NCBI GenBank assembly: GCA_963839175.1
Contig: CAWIUB010000021.1
Span: 57,077 to 121,076 of the forward strand
Reading direction: 5' to 3'
DNA: 64,000 nucleotides
Origin: CAWIUB01 sp963839175
GTDB taxonomy: Bacteria > Actinomycetota > Actinomycetes > Mycobacteriales > Jatrophihabitantaceae
Shown: in pieces, positions 34,557 through 43,051 of the stretch
Layout of the letters: the number at the start of each line of letters is the position of its first letter
Numbering within the stretch: the stretch's first letter is position 1
The notes under the pieces: generated by a model
Seen by the model: the letters and a program-made list of their open reading frames with translations, nothing else
Told to the model about the DNA's origin: nothing
Database searches by the model: none
Program-made: the position numbers and the translations under genes

Positions 34557-36544
34557 GGGGGTGACCGCTGACGGCGGAGTGCCGGTGGGCCGGTGTCGCG
34601 GCGCCTGGGTCGAGTTGAGCGCGACCTGCGATCGGTGCTGCTGTGAGCGATTTGCGGTGGCGGTGAGGTGGTGGCGGCCGCTTGTGGCTGCCGGGTACGG
34701 CGTTGTGCTGCCTGGATCGGCCTATCCGGCCGCTGTGGCCCATCCTTGGTTCGGCGTGCCGGCCACGGCGAGCGCGGCCAGGCGTGCGAGGTTGACGGCG
34801 GCGGCGAGCAGGGCGAAGTCGGCGGCGACCTTGGTCTGTCCGCGGACCCGGGCGCGCCTGCCGCCGTGGTGGCGGCGCATCAGGTGCCCGATCTTGCGTT
34901 CCACTTTGGGTCGGGTGGCGCGGTAGTCGGCGACCCAGTCCGGGTCACGCTGCCGGTGCCGTGCGTGGGCGAGTTGCTGCTCATACGGGCCGATGCCGAT
35001 GCTGCGCCCGCCAGCGGCCTTGGTGCACTGCTCGCGCAGCGGGCAGCCGGTGCAGGCCTGGCCGAAGCTGGCGGTGCCGGCCCCGTCGGCACCGCGGCGG
35101 ATCGGCGCGGTGTTCCCGGCGGGACAGGTCACGCTGTCCTGTTCGAGGTCGATGTCGAAGCGGTCCTTGCCGAACAACCCGCCCGCGGCGACCGGCTGCT
35201 GGGTCTTGCACTTGGACTCGATCCCGGCTTGGTCCAGCCGGTCGTGGAACTGTCCAGTGCCGTAGGCGTTATCGCCGTAGACACTGGCCTGATCCGAGCC
35301 GGCGTCGCTACCGGCATCACCGGCCTGCCCAGAGTCGCTGCCCGGCGCGGCCTCGCCGGCGGTATCGGATGCCTCGACGACCTCGTCAGCAACCCCATCG
35401 GTGCCGGTGCCGGTGTCGGTGGCCTCGCCGGTGTCGGTGTCGTGGTCGGTGTCGTGCTCGTCGAGCAGGTCTGCGATGAGGTCTTCGGCGACGCTGGCGT
35501 CCCCGGCGTTACCGGCGCTCACCGTGGTGGCGGTGATGATCTCGGTGTCGGGGTCGATGCCGACATGCCCCTTGTAGCCGTCGAAACCGCGCGCCGCGGT
35601 CTTGTGCCCGTGCCGGGTCTCGGGATCCACGGTGGAGATCACCCGGTCTTTGGCGACCCGCCGGGCGATCCGGAACACCCCGGCCTCGTCGCGGTCGAGG
35701 TCTTGGCCGAGCACGGTGGCCAGCAACGCCGCGGCCTGGGCCACCGCGTCGGTGAGTTCTCTGCCGTCCAGCACCGCCAGCAGCGCCATGCCGTCGCGGG
35801 CCAGCGCGTCGACCAGCTCGGCCCGCGCGTCCGGGTCGTCGTAGTCACACACCGGCTTGCCCGCAGCGACGTAGTCGTCATCACGCCCCAGCACCGCCCG
35901 GAGCTCGCCGGCCAGCTCGCTGTCTGCGGCTTTGAGCAGCCCCCGGATCGCCGAGCGGACCAGGGTGACGGTGTCCATCGTGGCGACCGCGTCATACAAC
36001 GCTGTGGAGTCCAGCACCCGCCGCCGGCCCACCAGCCCGGCCGCCTTGGCCACCTCGAGCACCATGTCGAAGATCCGGTCCGGCGCGGCCGAGGCGGCCA
36101 GCCGGGCGCGCATGTCCACCAGCACTGTGTGCACGAACCCCGGGTAGTCGAAATCCAGCCCGCCCGCCGCGTACTTCCACCGCGCGTCGAAGCAGAACCG
36201 GTCGGCCGCCTCCCGGTCGCTGCAGCCCTCGATGCGTTGCAACACCATCACCACCGCCACGATCTGAGGCGGCACGCTGCGTCGGCCCACATCGGTGAAC
36301 AGGTCGGCGAACATCTCATCGGGGAACAGCCGGTGACACTCCCGGTGCAGCAGCCCGTAGATCGACTCCGGTCCGACCCGGCCGTCACAGAACCCGGCCG
36401 TGGACCGGAACAAATCAGCCTGCCTCGGCGCCAGCCCCAACGTCACGACTCACCCCGGCAACCACGTCCCTGCGGCATAGGCACATGCTCCCAGAGATGA
36501 TCAACAAGACGCGGCACCGCCACGCGACGAAAAACACCAGCCAC
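34531..36544. mobile_element. IS1182-family insertion sequence with CTAG target duplication
   Basis: About 2.0 kb bounded by inverted repeats GTGGCTGGTGT (34531) and ACACCAGCCAC (to 36544), each flanked by CTAG (34527-34530 and 36545-36548). Because CTAG is palindromic, the repeat can be read as CTAGGTGGCTGGTGT. It carries one transposase gene. Removing the element with one CTAG restores the kinase reading frame exactly, which proves both boundaries and the target duplication. Confidence 0.9.
34722..36446 (-). CDS. IS1182-family transposase
   Basis: 574 residues, full length. The N-terminus (REC...LFPDEMFADLFTDVGRRSVPP, QIVAVVMVLQRIEG) is the DUF772-type DNA-binding part. The DDE catalytic domain follows with VLDSTALYDAVATMDT, ARGFDGYKGHVGIDPDTEII, YGDNAYG and the C-terminal cysteine cluster around CTGCPLREQC. 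An unusual acidic low-complexity insert rich in Asp, Thr and Gly (about 40-50 residues) sits before VYGDNAYG, encoded by imperfect GGTGTCGGT-type repeats near 35400-35460. No frameshift seen; probably active. Confidence 0.92.
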   Translation of the reverse strand: MTLGLAPRQADLFRSTAGFCDGRVGPESIYGLLHRECHRLFPDEMFADLFTDVGRRSVPPQIVAVVMVLQRIEGCSDREAADRFCFDARWKYAAGGLDFDYPGFVHTVLVDMRARLAASAAPDRIFDMVLEVAKAAGLVGRRRVLDSTALYDAVATMDTVTLVRSAIRGLLKAADSELAGELRAVLGRDDDYVAAGKPVCDYDDPDARAELVDALARDGMALLAVLDGRELTDAVAQAAALLATVLGQDLDRDEAGVFRIARRVAKDRVISTVDPETRHGHKTAARGFDGYKGHVGIDPDTEIITATTVSAGNAGDASVAEDLIADLLDEHDTDHDTDTGEATDTGTGTDGVADEVVEASDTAGEAAPGSDSGQAGDAGSDAGSDQASVYGDNAYGTGQFHDRLDQAGIESKCKTQQPVAAGGLFGKDRFDIDLEQDSVTCPAGNTAPIRRGADGAGTASFGQACTGCPLREQCTKAAGGRSIGIGPYEQQLAHARHRQRDPDWVADYRATRPKVERKIGHLMRRHHGGRRARVRGQTKVAADFALLAAAVNLARLAALAVAGTPNQGWATAAG

Positions 36545-36691
36545 CTAGGAGAGCTTCACGCTCAGCACGCCAACACCGGTCACCTCAACGGTTCGCCCAA
36601 CCACCACCACAAGAACAAGGACCCACACCCCAACCGCGCACAGGGCAAGGGCGCACAGGGCAAGGGCACACAGGGCAAGGGCAAGGACTAG
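36545..36691 (+). pseudogene. Displaced 3' end of the Ser/Thr kinase gene
   Basis: From the right-hand CTAG the frame continues CTA GGA GAG CTT..., giving LGELHAQHANTGHLNGSPNH and then a tail of AQGKG-type repeats ending KGKD before TAG at 36689-36691. Joined to L429 of the upstream part it restores a 476-residue kinase. The His/Asn/Gly/Lys-rich tail is low-complexity, plausibly wall-facing. It has no start or ribosome-binding site of its own in this context. Confidence 0.85.
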
Positions 36692-37011
36692 CCCGTTGCT
36701 TCGCGGGCCCCCGCGTGGACTGGTCGATACCAGCGCCGTACGAGGTCGTTCCGGATCGCCGAATATGAGCCGCCGCCTCATCGGGAACCCCTCATCCGCG
36801 ACTCGCGATTATGTGCGCCGAATGACATCAGTTGTTCTCGCAAACCGGCAGCTTGGCTCAAGTCCAACCGTGTCTCGGGGGGAGAGTCCCGCCGGGTGGG
36901 TAAGTCGGGTTCCTTGTCAGGGTGACCGGTGTGTCGGTCCGGGATGGTGAGGGGTCATCGCGTGAGGCTCTGTGAGAGGCGACCAAGCGACTCACGGAAC
37001 GGATTCACACG
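36692..37011. other. Gene-free stretch
   Basis: About 320 nt between the kinase tail and an IS256-like remnant. No plausible gene, promoter or RNA was recognised. A GAGGCTCTGTGAGA near 36962-36975 might be the left end of the IS256-like element, but no matching right end was found. Confidence 0.35.
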
Positions 37012-37790
37012 ATTGCCCTTGATCAGCCCTGCTTGAGCTCTCGATGTGATGCGAAGCGCCGACGGCGGTGAGTTGATGCGCCGGCTGCTCGCCACGATCC
37101 TGCAGCTGCTGGTTGACGCCGAGGCGACCGCGTTCGTCGGCGCCGAACCGCATGAGCGCAGCGCGGCGCGCATGAACCAGCGTAACGGCACCCGCGACAA
37201 GCTGGTCGCGACGGCGCCCGGCGATCTGACGATCAAGATTCCGAAGGTGCGCGCCGGTTCGTTGTTCCCCGTCGCTGCTCTCCCCACGGTCGATGTCGCG
37301 TTGCATGCGGTGGTGATGCAGGCCTGGGTCGAAGGAGTATCCACCCGCAAGGTCGACGATCTAGTCGCCGCGCTCGGTGTCGAGTCTGGTATCCCGAAGT
37401 CGGAAGTGAGCCGGATCTGTGCTCAGCTCGATGCCGACGTGAGCGCCTGGCGCGCCAGGTCATTGGCCGAGCAGGCGTGCCGTACGTGTTCCTCCATGCC
37501 ACCAACTGCAAGGCCAGGATGAACGGACGGGTGGTGTCGCGGGCAGTAGTGATCGCCACGGGGGTGTCCGCTGACGGGCGCGCCGTGCGGTGCTCGGCTG
37601 CGCGGTCGGAGACAGTGAGAGCGAGGACTTCTGGAGCGAGTTCCTCCGCGGCCTGCGCGACCGGGGCCTGCACGGCGTGCAGCTGGTCATCTCCGACGCC
37701 CACCGCGGCCTGGTCAACGCCATCGGCGGGGTCGGCGCCGGCGCCGCATGGCAACGCTCATCCGTCAACATCACTGGCTGCGGGACACGC
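37012..37790 (+). pseudogene. IS256-family (mutator) transposase remnant
   Basis: Three frames together give a mutator-type transposase: residues GELMRRLLATILQLLVDAEA, NGTRDKLVATAPGDLTIKIP, EGVSTRKVDDLVAALGVESG and SEVSRICAQLDADVSAWRA in the first frame, then YVFLHATNCKARMNGRVVSR (catalytic-Asp site altered from LDATY to LHATN) and GCAVGDSESEDFWSEFLRGL / VQLVISDAHRGLVNAIGG in others. At least two frameshifts and a missing C-terminal half (it stops after GAAWQR) show it is dead. Confidence 0.85.
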
Positions 37791-37799
37791 TGAACCGCA

Positions 37800-39190
37800 G
37801 ACACGGTTTCTGCCTGCCGCGTCGGGTGATCCCGGGTCGCACCGCTGCCATGCCCAATCAGAATTGGTCGCTCGACGGAGCGCACGGAGTCGAGCGTCGG
37901 GGTCGGCCACGATCCGATACAGCGGCGTCGCCCAGCCAGGGTGCGCCGCGTAAGCCGCCCAGTGGCGTAGGGAGACGGAGGCGTCCGCGTGGCCGCGGCT
38001 CGGTCTCGCCGTGGTCGTGCCAGAGCTGTAACCGTCGGGCGCGGTCGCTGAAGGCGGCGAACGCGCTGATCGGGTCGAGCAGGTCGGCGTCGTCGGCGGC
38101 GTCGCGCTCCAGGTGTTCAAGGGCCAGTTGCAGGCGCAAAGCGCGGGCGAACACCCGGGCACCGTCGCCGAAGCCATCCAGAGTGCGCGGCTCGCGCTCA
38201 TCAACCAAGTCGTCGATGACCGCGCAGGAGTCGTGCGTCCAGGATCGGCGGTTGACGTTGTCCGACCCCGACCGAGGTCCAGACATCATCGACGACGCAG
38301 ACCTTCGCGTGCACGTAGATCGGCGTCCCTGCCCGATTCTCGATGCCATAGACACCGACCCGGTCGCCGCCAGCAGCCCGGATGTCGTCCAGCGCCTGCT
38401 GCCGCCCGACGAGATTCAGCGGTCGGGAGAACCGTCCGTCCCGATCCGGGTGGTGCGGGATCACAGCGATCAGATGCAACGCGGGATCCGAACGCAGCGC
38501 ATCGGCGAAACAGCGCACCACCACGTCGCTGGCCCAAAGTACTGATCCTCGACATAGATCAGTCTGTGCGCACGGGCGATCACGTTGTCATAGGCGTGGG
38601 CGATGCTGCGCTCCCCGTGCGGGGCGAAGGGATACCCGCACCGTCGGCGGGGATAGGTCCGCAGTGGCTGTACGTGCTTCGTCCCGCGTGGCTGCGGGTC
38701 AGGCAACGGGGCCGGAAGGGCCCCGCGAGGCTGGTCCTCGCGTCGTAACAGGTTCGCGAGCCGGTCGAATGGATTGCGGGTCAGCGGGGCGGGATCGTCC
38801 CACCGCTCGCGGAACGCCGTTTCGACATCGGCGACTGCGGGCCCGCGCACGGCCAGCTGGACGTCGTGCCACGGCGGTCGCGAACCGTAGACCTGTGCCA
38901 TCGGTTGGCCTTGCGGATCTCCCGCGTGCTCAGGTCCGTCGAGGCGCCCGTGGCACAGGTCGATGCCGCCGACGAAGGCGACGTCGAGTTCCGGGCGGCC
39001 GGGATGACGCAAGACGACGAACTTCTGGTGGTGCGAGCCGCCGGGTCGAACCCTCGTGTCACGTAGGCACTCCCCGCCGGCTGCCTCGATGTCCTCGCCC
39101 AGATGGCGCTCGCATCTGGACCGGCTCGCGTTCAGGGGGGAGCCGGCCAGGTACCCGTCGGCGCACCAGCAAGACGGGTGTGTGCTTTGA
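37800..39190 (-). pseudogene. Phospholipase D-like (HKD) protein, multiply frameshifted
   Basis: Reading right to left on the minus strand: LNASRSRCERHLGEDIEAAG, RVRPGGSHHQKFVVLRHPGR (first HKD-like site), VAFVGGIDLCHGRLD, IYVEDQYFG; frameshift near 38525; VVRCFADALRSDPALHLIAV, PIYVHAKVCVVDDVWTSVG (second HKD site); frameshift near 38280; SDNVNRRSWTHDS; another shift near 37990; AAYAAHPGWATPLYRIVADP. The order is that of actinobacterial PLD-type phospholipases. At least three frameshifts and no start make it a pseudogene. It abuts the IS256 remnant. Confidence 0.8.
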
Positions 39191-39257
39191 TGCGCAGCCC
39201 CCGCTGATTTTCGATGAAGCCCGGGCGTGGGTTCGCTGGCGTGTTCTCGGTATGGTT

Positions 39258-39839
39258 TTAGCGCACGCGGCTGCCGCGGGAGCGGCGGTCAACGGCCAGC
39301 GCGACGCTTACGGGTAGCTGGTCGAGTTCGAGGGCGGTGCGGGCTCGGATGATGGCTTCGTCGCGGATGCGGCGGCGGATGCCGCCGAGGTCTGTGCGGG
39401 GGTCGATGACTACCCGTAGGTGTAGTTCGGGGTGGTCGGGGTCTCCGGTGAGGCGGGCGTGCGCGGCGTGCACGCCTGGGTATGCGCCGATGTCGTTTTC
39501 GACGGCGTCGGTCAGGGCGCCGGCGGGCATCTGGGTGCCGCCGAGGGTTGCGTCTGGTTCCAGGTGCAGGCGGCGCAGGCGTTCGACCCGCAGTTGGACC
39601 AGTAGCCAGCGCAGCATCAGCAGCACGATCAGGATGCAGGTGGCTGCGACGGCGATCCAGAACCAGGGGTGGTCACCGGCCCAGCGGGCCTCTGCGTCGG
39701 TGAGCAGCGGGTCGGAGCTCCGCTGCCGCTGGCCGAGTGAGCCGCGGCTGCGCAGCAGGGCGTAGGTGCCGCCGGCGATGAGCAGCCCCCCGATCAGGGC
39801 TAATCCGTAGCGGTTGCCACGCGCGGTGCGGGGGTGCAT
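39258..39839 (-). CDS. AmaP-like membrane anchor of the Asp23 complex
   Basis: 193 residues. Two membrane helices (about 11-30 and 59-83) are followed by a soluble C-terminal domain with GAYPGVHAAHARLTGDPDHP and LHLRVVIDPRTDLGGIRRRI, a fold related to Asp23 itself. This matches the alkaline-shock membrane-anchor family, in which AmaP tethers Asp23 to the membrane. It is the last gene of the minus-strand Asp23 operon, 1 nt after the previous stop. Assignment rests on domain layout and context. Confidence 0.75.
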   Translation of the reverse strand: MHPRTARGNRYGLALIGGLLIAGGTYALLRSRGSLGQRQRSSDPLLTDAEARWAGDHPWFWIAVAATCILIVLLMLRWLLVQLRVERLRRLHLEPDATLGGTQMPAGALTDAVENDIGAYPGVHAAHARLTGDPDHPELHLRVVIDPRTDLGGIRRRIRDEAIIRARTALELDQLPVSVALAVDRRSRGSRVR

Positions 39840-39840
39840 C

Positions 39841-40386
39841 TCAGTCCCCCTTGTGCCGGAGGTCCACGCGCACGGCGAGCGGACGGGCCGGGCGCAGTTC
39901 GTCGAGACGCCGCACGACCGCTTGGCGGATTCGGTCGGCCAGGTCGCCGGGGTCGCGCAGCGGCGTGTCTGCCTTGATCCGGACTGTGTGGCGGCGGATG
40001 CGGACCCGGGCTGCGGACACCCCGTCGATGCGGGTGGCCTGTGCGGTCAGGGTGCCGCGCAGGCTGCGGCGGCTGGTGCCGACCGCGAGCTGCGGGTCGT
40101 CTTCCTGCAGCGCGAGCAGTTTCGGCCGGGCGGGCAGTATCGCGGCGAGCACCAGGATGGCGCCAACGACGATGGCGACGGTGCCGGTCACGGTGACCGA
40201 AGCAGCGGACCAGGCGGTATCGCGTAGATGCGCGGCGATGGTTTGCTGGTTCCACACCTGGGTGCCGTGGTTGGTGCGGGCGCTGATCACGTCGATCGCA
40301 ACGGTCGTCGCGGCGGCGGCGACCAGTATGGCGACAAAGACGCTCGTGGCGCCGCGTCCGGTGTGCGGCGTGCGGGGGCCGCTCAC
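39841..40386 (-). CDS. DUF6286-type membrane protein of the Asp23 operon
   Basis: 181 residues from a GTG at 40386 overlapping the upstream asp23 stop by 4 nt. Two hydrophobic helices (ATSVFVAILVAAAATTVAID and VTGTVAIVVGAILVLAAILP) precede a soluble tail containing SRRSLRGTLTAQATRIDGVS and RIRRHTVRIKADTPLRDPGD, again Asp23-like in pattern. I recognise this as the DUF6286-like protein common in actinobacterial Asp23 clusters. Molecular role unknown; probably a second membrane anchor. Confidence 0.65.
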   Translation of the reverse strand: MSGPRTPHTGRGATSVFVAILVAAAATTVAIDVISARTNHGTQVWNQQTIAAHLRDTAWSAASVTVTGTVAIVVGAILVLAAILPARPKLLALQEDDPQLAVGTSRRSLRGTLTAQATRIDGVSAARVRIRRHTVRIKADTPLRDPGDLADRIRQAVVRRLDELRPARPLAVRVDLRHKGD

Positions 40387-40796
40387 AGCACTATTCTGGC
40401 GGGGACGGGGTCGGTGCGAAGCGCGGTGACCCTGATATCGAGCTGGCGGACCGTGACGTCGCAGAGCTGCTCGACCCGGGTGGTGACGTGCGCGCGGACC
40501 GCTCGGGTGACGGTACGCACGGGCGCTGGGTAGGTCACCGTCAGCTGTACGGTGAGCAACACGAGACGACCGTCGACGTCCGCGTCGGCGTGGGCCCGTT
40601 CGGTGTGCTCGCCGGGCATAAGGCCGCGGAGGCGGCTGGCGGGCAGGCCGCGGGCCTGGTCCACTTCGGTGACGGCCTGGGCGGCGATCTTTTCTACCAC
40701 CCGGTCTGCCAGTTCGGTGCGCCCGCGTTGCCCGGCGTCGCGACCATCGGGTGGCGTTGGTCCGGTGCGGACGCCGGGCGGGGCCAGGGCGGTCAC
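40383..40796 (-). CDS. Asp23/Gls24 family envelope-stress protein
   Basis: 137 residues. The core RTELADRVVEKIAAQAVTEV...RLVLLTVQLTVTYPAPVRTV and TRVEQLCDVTVRQLDIRVTA is the Asp23/Gls24 fold: a helix, a three-stranded sheet, and a helix and strand with VxxVDIxV. Asp23 proteins form abundant membrane-associated assemblies linked to cell-wall stress. Its start overlaps the DUF2273 stop by 4 nt. A Pro/Gly-rich leader precedes the domain. Confidence 0.82.
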   Translation of the reverse strand: MTALAPPGVRTGPTPPDGRDAGQRGRTELADRVVEKIAAQAVTEVDQARGLPASRLRGLMPGEHTERAHADADVDGRLVLLTVQLTVTYPAPVRTVTRAVRAHVTTRVEQLCDVTVRQLDIRVTALRTDPVPARIVL

Positions 40797-40996
40797 TGGT
40801 CGCGGCGCCGGCCGCGAGCGCGGCCGCCGAGGTAGCCGGTGAGGTCGAGCTCGCCGTCATAGACCCGGCCGGCGATGAGGCCGGCGATGCCCAGGACGAG
40901 CACGACGATGAACGCGGTGAATCCGCCGAACGCGGCAGCGAAGCCGAGCGCGATGCCCAGCAGCAGCCCGAGCGTCGTGCCGTTGATGTTGTCCAT
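40793..40996 (-). CDS. DUF2273 small membrane protein
   Basis: 67 residues beginning MDNINGTTLGLLLGIALGFA, two tightly packed membrane helices with a short loop and a basic tail ending GRARGRRRDQ. DUF2273 proteins accompany asp23 and amaP in Firmicutes and actinobacteria and probably help bind the assembly to the membrane. Its stop overlaps the following asp23 start. A 93-nt gap separates it from the J-domain-like gene, the only real break in the operon. Confidence 0.8.
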   Translation of the reverse strand: MDNINGTTLGLLLGIALGFAAAFGGFTAFIVVLVLGIAGLIAGRVYDGELDLTGYLGGRARGRRRDQ

Positions 40997-41089
40997 GCCT
41001 GGTCCCTATCGTAGAAGTGTGGGGCCTCATGCCGGATGGGCCCTCAGCTGTGCAGGTTGTCCCCTCCGCTGTGGGGTGTCGGTTGACGT

Positions 41090-41356
41090 TCAGCGGACTC
41101 GCGGCGGCGCGGTGCGCCGCCGATACCAGCGCAGTCCAGCCTGCGCGATGGCGGAGAGCCCGCGCCGCCGCCGGTAGATCGTGACCCAAAACTCTGCCGT
41201 GTGCCGGTGGGTGCGGGCGAGTTGGGCCTCCAGCTCCGCGAGGCCGGCAACGAACGTCTCCTGGTCGCCGCCCCGGTCCGGGTGGTTGATCCAGATGAAC
41301 TCGCGCCGGGTCTGCCGCAGGACTCGCGCCGCGTTGTCGTCCATGCTTGTCATCAT
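41090..41356 (-). CDS. Short J-domain-like protein in the Asp23 operon
   Basis: 88 residues. LRQTRREFIWINHPDRGGDQ places an HPD tripeptide (H25-P26-D27) between two predicted helices, as in DnaJ J-domains (helix II, HPD loop, helix III). Helix I and the rest of DnaJ are absent, and the tail is Arg-rich. If functional, the HPD loop would stimulate an Hsp70 ATPase at the Asp23 assembly. ATGA overlap with the upstream Asp23-like gene shows translational coupling. Similarity to true J-domains is short, so this is a moderate call. Confidence 0.6.
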   Translation of the reverse strand: MMTSMDDNAARVLRQTRREFIWINHPDRGGDQETFVAGLAELEAQLARTHRHTAEFWVTIYRRRRGLSAIAQAGLRWYRRRTAPPRVR

Positions 41357-41757
41357 GACGCTCCCGGTCGCTCCGCGGCAGGCGATCCTGCCGGCGCAGC
41401 GGATCCGGCTCGGCTGCTGCCCGGACCCTCGACGTCAGGCAGCACGATGTCGTCGATGCCGACGGTGAGCGCACGCCCATGCAGCAGCGGCTGGAGCGCC
41501 CGCTGGATCTCGGCGGCGATCGCGCTCATCGGTTGGCCGTAGCGGGCGACGATGTGCACCTCAACGTGGTCCGTGTCGGCGCGGACACCAGCGACGACTC
41601 GGCCGGGAAGGTAGCTGCGGAACTGCCCGGACAGGGCCGCGACGCTGCTGCAGCCTTGAACCGTGGCACCGATTAGCTCGACATCGGTGCCCAGCGGGGC
41701 CGGTTTGGTGGACGCGGGTGGCGCAGACCCGCCGCGTCCGGCCGCCGGTGTGCTCAC
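41353..41757 (-). CDS. Asp23-related protein
   Basis: 134 residues. After a low-complexity leader comes VELIGATVQGCSSVAALSGQ, then RVVAGVRADTDHVEVHIVAR and ALTVGIDDIVL. The strand pattern and the terminal VxVxIDDI resemble a shortened Asp23/Gls24 domain, and similar proteins sit in other actinobacterial Asp23 loci. The C-terminus is Ala/Gly/Pro-rich. Both ends overlap neighbours by 4 nt (GTGA before, ATGA after). Function beyond the complex is unknown. Confidence 0.6.
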   Translation of the reverse strand: MSTPAAGRGGSAPPASTKPAPLGTDVELIGATVQGCSSVAALSGQFRSYLPGRVVAGVRADTDHVEVHIVARYGQPMSAIAAEIQRALQPLLHGRALTVGIDDIVLPDVEGPGSSRAGSAAPAGSPAAERPGAS

Positions 41758-42245
41758 TCGACCCGGGATTCCTTGCTCTCGTCATCGCCCTCGATGTGTA
41801 CGTCGTCGACGGCGATGTTGACCTCCATGACCTGCAGGGCGGTCATCCGCTCGATCGAGCCGATCACGTTACGGCGGATGGCGCGGGTGAGCTCGCCGAT
41901 TTCCACGCCGTACTCGACAACAACGACTAAGTCGACCGCGGTCTGCCGCTCGCCGACCTCCACGGACACGCCTTGACCCGCGCTGGCCCGCGCGCCGGGG
42001 ATCCGTTCCCGAACCGCGCCGAACGTGCGGGTCACGCCGCCGCCGAGGGTGTAGACGCCGGGGATCTCCCGGGCGGCCAGGGCGGCGATCTTCTCCACCA
42101 CGGTGTCGGCGATAGTGGTCTTGCCCTGGCTGGTCAGCAGCACACTGGTGTCCGCCCGCTGGGCAACCGGCTCCGCCGACCCGGAGGGCTCGGACTCGCT
42201 TCTGCTCCTGACGGCGGTGGTCTTCTCCGCGGTGGGGTTGGTCAT
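41754..42245 (-). CDS. Asp23/Gls24 family envelope-stress protein (first gene of operon)
   Basis: 163 residues from ATG 42245, preceded by AAAGGA about 7 nt upstream. This is the most typical Asp23 of the locus: TSQGKTTIADTVVEKIAALA, AREIPGVYTLGGGVTRTFGA, VSVEVGERQTAVDLVVVVEY and TALQVMEVNIAVDDVHI. An acidic, Ser-rich N-terminal 35 residues precede the domain. It heads the seven-gene minus-strand operon and lies divergent from the ECF sigma gene, 176 nt away. Confidence 0.9.
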   Translation of the reverse strand: MTNPTAEKTTAVRSRSESEPSGSAEPVAQRADTSVLLTSQGKTTIADTVVEKIAALAAREIPGVYTLGGGVTRTFGAVRERIPGARASAGQGVSVEVGERQTAVDLVVVVEYGVEIGELTRAIRRNVIGSIERMTALQVMEVNIAVDDVHIEGDDESKESRVE

Positions 42246-42421
42246 GACACGTCCTTTCGATGCGAGCCGGTCGCGTGTGCGGTCCCGGAAGTCGGCCGCC
42301 ACCCGTCACCGGTGTGGCGATCCGTCTCACTGGGTATGACACCGGTCGACGGCGATCGTCACGGGCAGATTTCCGTCGCCGGGATGCGACGACGACAATA
42401 GGGAGAATCACCGTCACCGAT
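42246..42421. promoter_or_regulatory. Divergent control region of the Asp23 island
   Basis: 176 nt between asp23 and the sigma-factor gene. On the plus strand GTGTGG (42312-42317), 14 nt, GGGTAT (42332-42337) resembles the GTTT-N14-16-GGGTAT promoters of SigB/SigF-type stress sigma factors. The repeated CACCGG / ACACCGGT sequences around 42306 and 42340 could be an operator. No ECF-type GGAAC/CGT pair was clear. Confidence 0.35.
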
Positions 42422-43051
42422 ATGCACGCGGCGGACTCCCGTCGTCCCCCAACCGGGACGTCGGCGGGTACGCACCGCGACCCGTCGCGGCGGGATCGGG
42501 TCTGGCTCACCGATCTGCCGGATGCCGAGCTTGTCGAACGCGCGCGGGACGGTGACTCCTTCGCGTTCGAGACGTTGGTTCGGCGTCACCAGCAGGCGAT
42601 GTTCGCCTTGGCCGTCCGCGTCCTCGGCACGCGTCCTGACGCGCAGGACGCCGTGCAGGACGCCCTGTTGTCCGCGTGGCGCAAACTGCCTCAGTTCCAC
42701 GGTGACGCGGCGTTCTCCACCTGGTTGTATCGAATTGTTACCAACCGCTGCCTGAATGTTGCGCGTCAACGTCGTAGCGAGCCAGCCGGTGGCCTCAATG
42801 AACTCACTCCACCCGGCGACGACCGTGACGACCCGGAACGTCACGCCGTGCGGACACAGCTGCTCGCCGACCTGCGCGCGACACTGGTACGGCTACCCGC
42901 CGAGCAGCGGATCTGCTGGCTGCTCCGCGAAGTCAACGACTGCAGCTACGAGGAGGTGGCCGCCGTGATGGATACCAGCGTCTCCACCGTGCGAGGGCGG
43001 CTGGCTCGGGCCCGAAGCAAGCTCGCCGAGGCGATGATCGCATGGCGCTAA
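42422..43051 (+). CDS. ECF-type RNA polymerase sigma factor
   Basis: 209 residues from ATG 42422 (AGGGAG lies rather far upstream, so the start is uncertain). Sigma region 2 covers about 37-115 (ELVERARDGDSFAFETLVRR, DAQDAVQDALLSAWRKLPQF, FSTWLYRIVTNRCLNVARQR) and region 4 about 150-205 (RLPAEQRICWLLREVNDCSY, EEVAAVMDTSVSTVRGRLAR). No extra C-terminal domain. It overlaps the next gene, which carries a zinc anti-sigma motif, by 10 nt: the usual sigma/anti-sigma pairing. It probably directs transcription of this island. Confidence 0.92.
   Translation: MHAADSRRPPTGTSAGTHRDPSRRDRVWLTDLPDAELVERARDGDSFAFETLVRRHQQAMFALAVRVLGTRPDAQDAVQDALLSAWRKLPQFHGDAAFSTWLYRIVTNRCLNVARQRRSEPAGGLNELTPPGDDRDDPERHAVRTQLLADLRATLVRLPAEQRICWLLREVNDCSYEEVAAVMDTSVSTVRGRLARARSKLAEAMIAWR

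Noticed and set aside
36696..36950. Small plus-strand gene of 84 codons
   Set aside because: No ribosome-binding site or domain; composition is like non-coding sequence.
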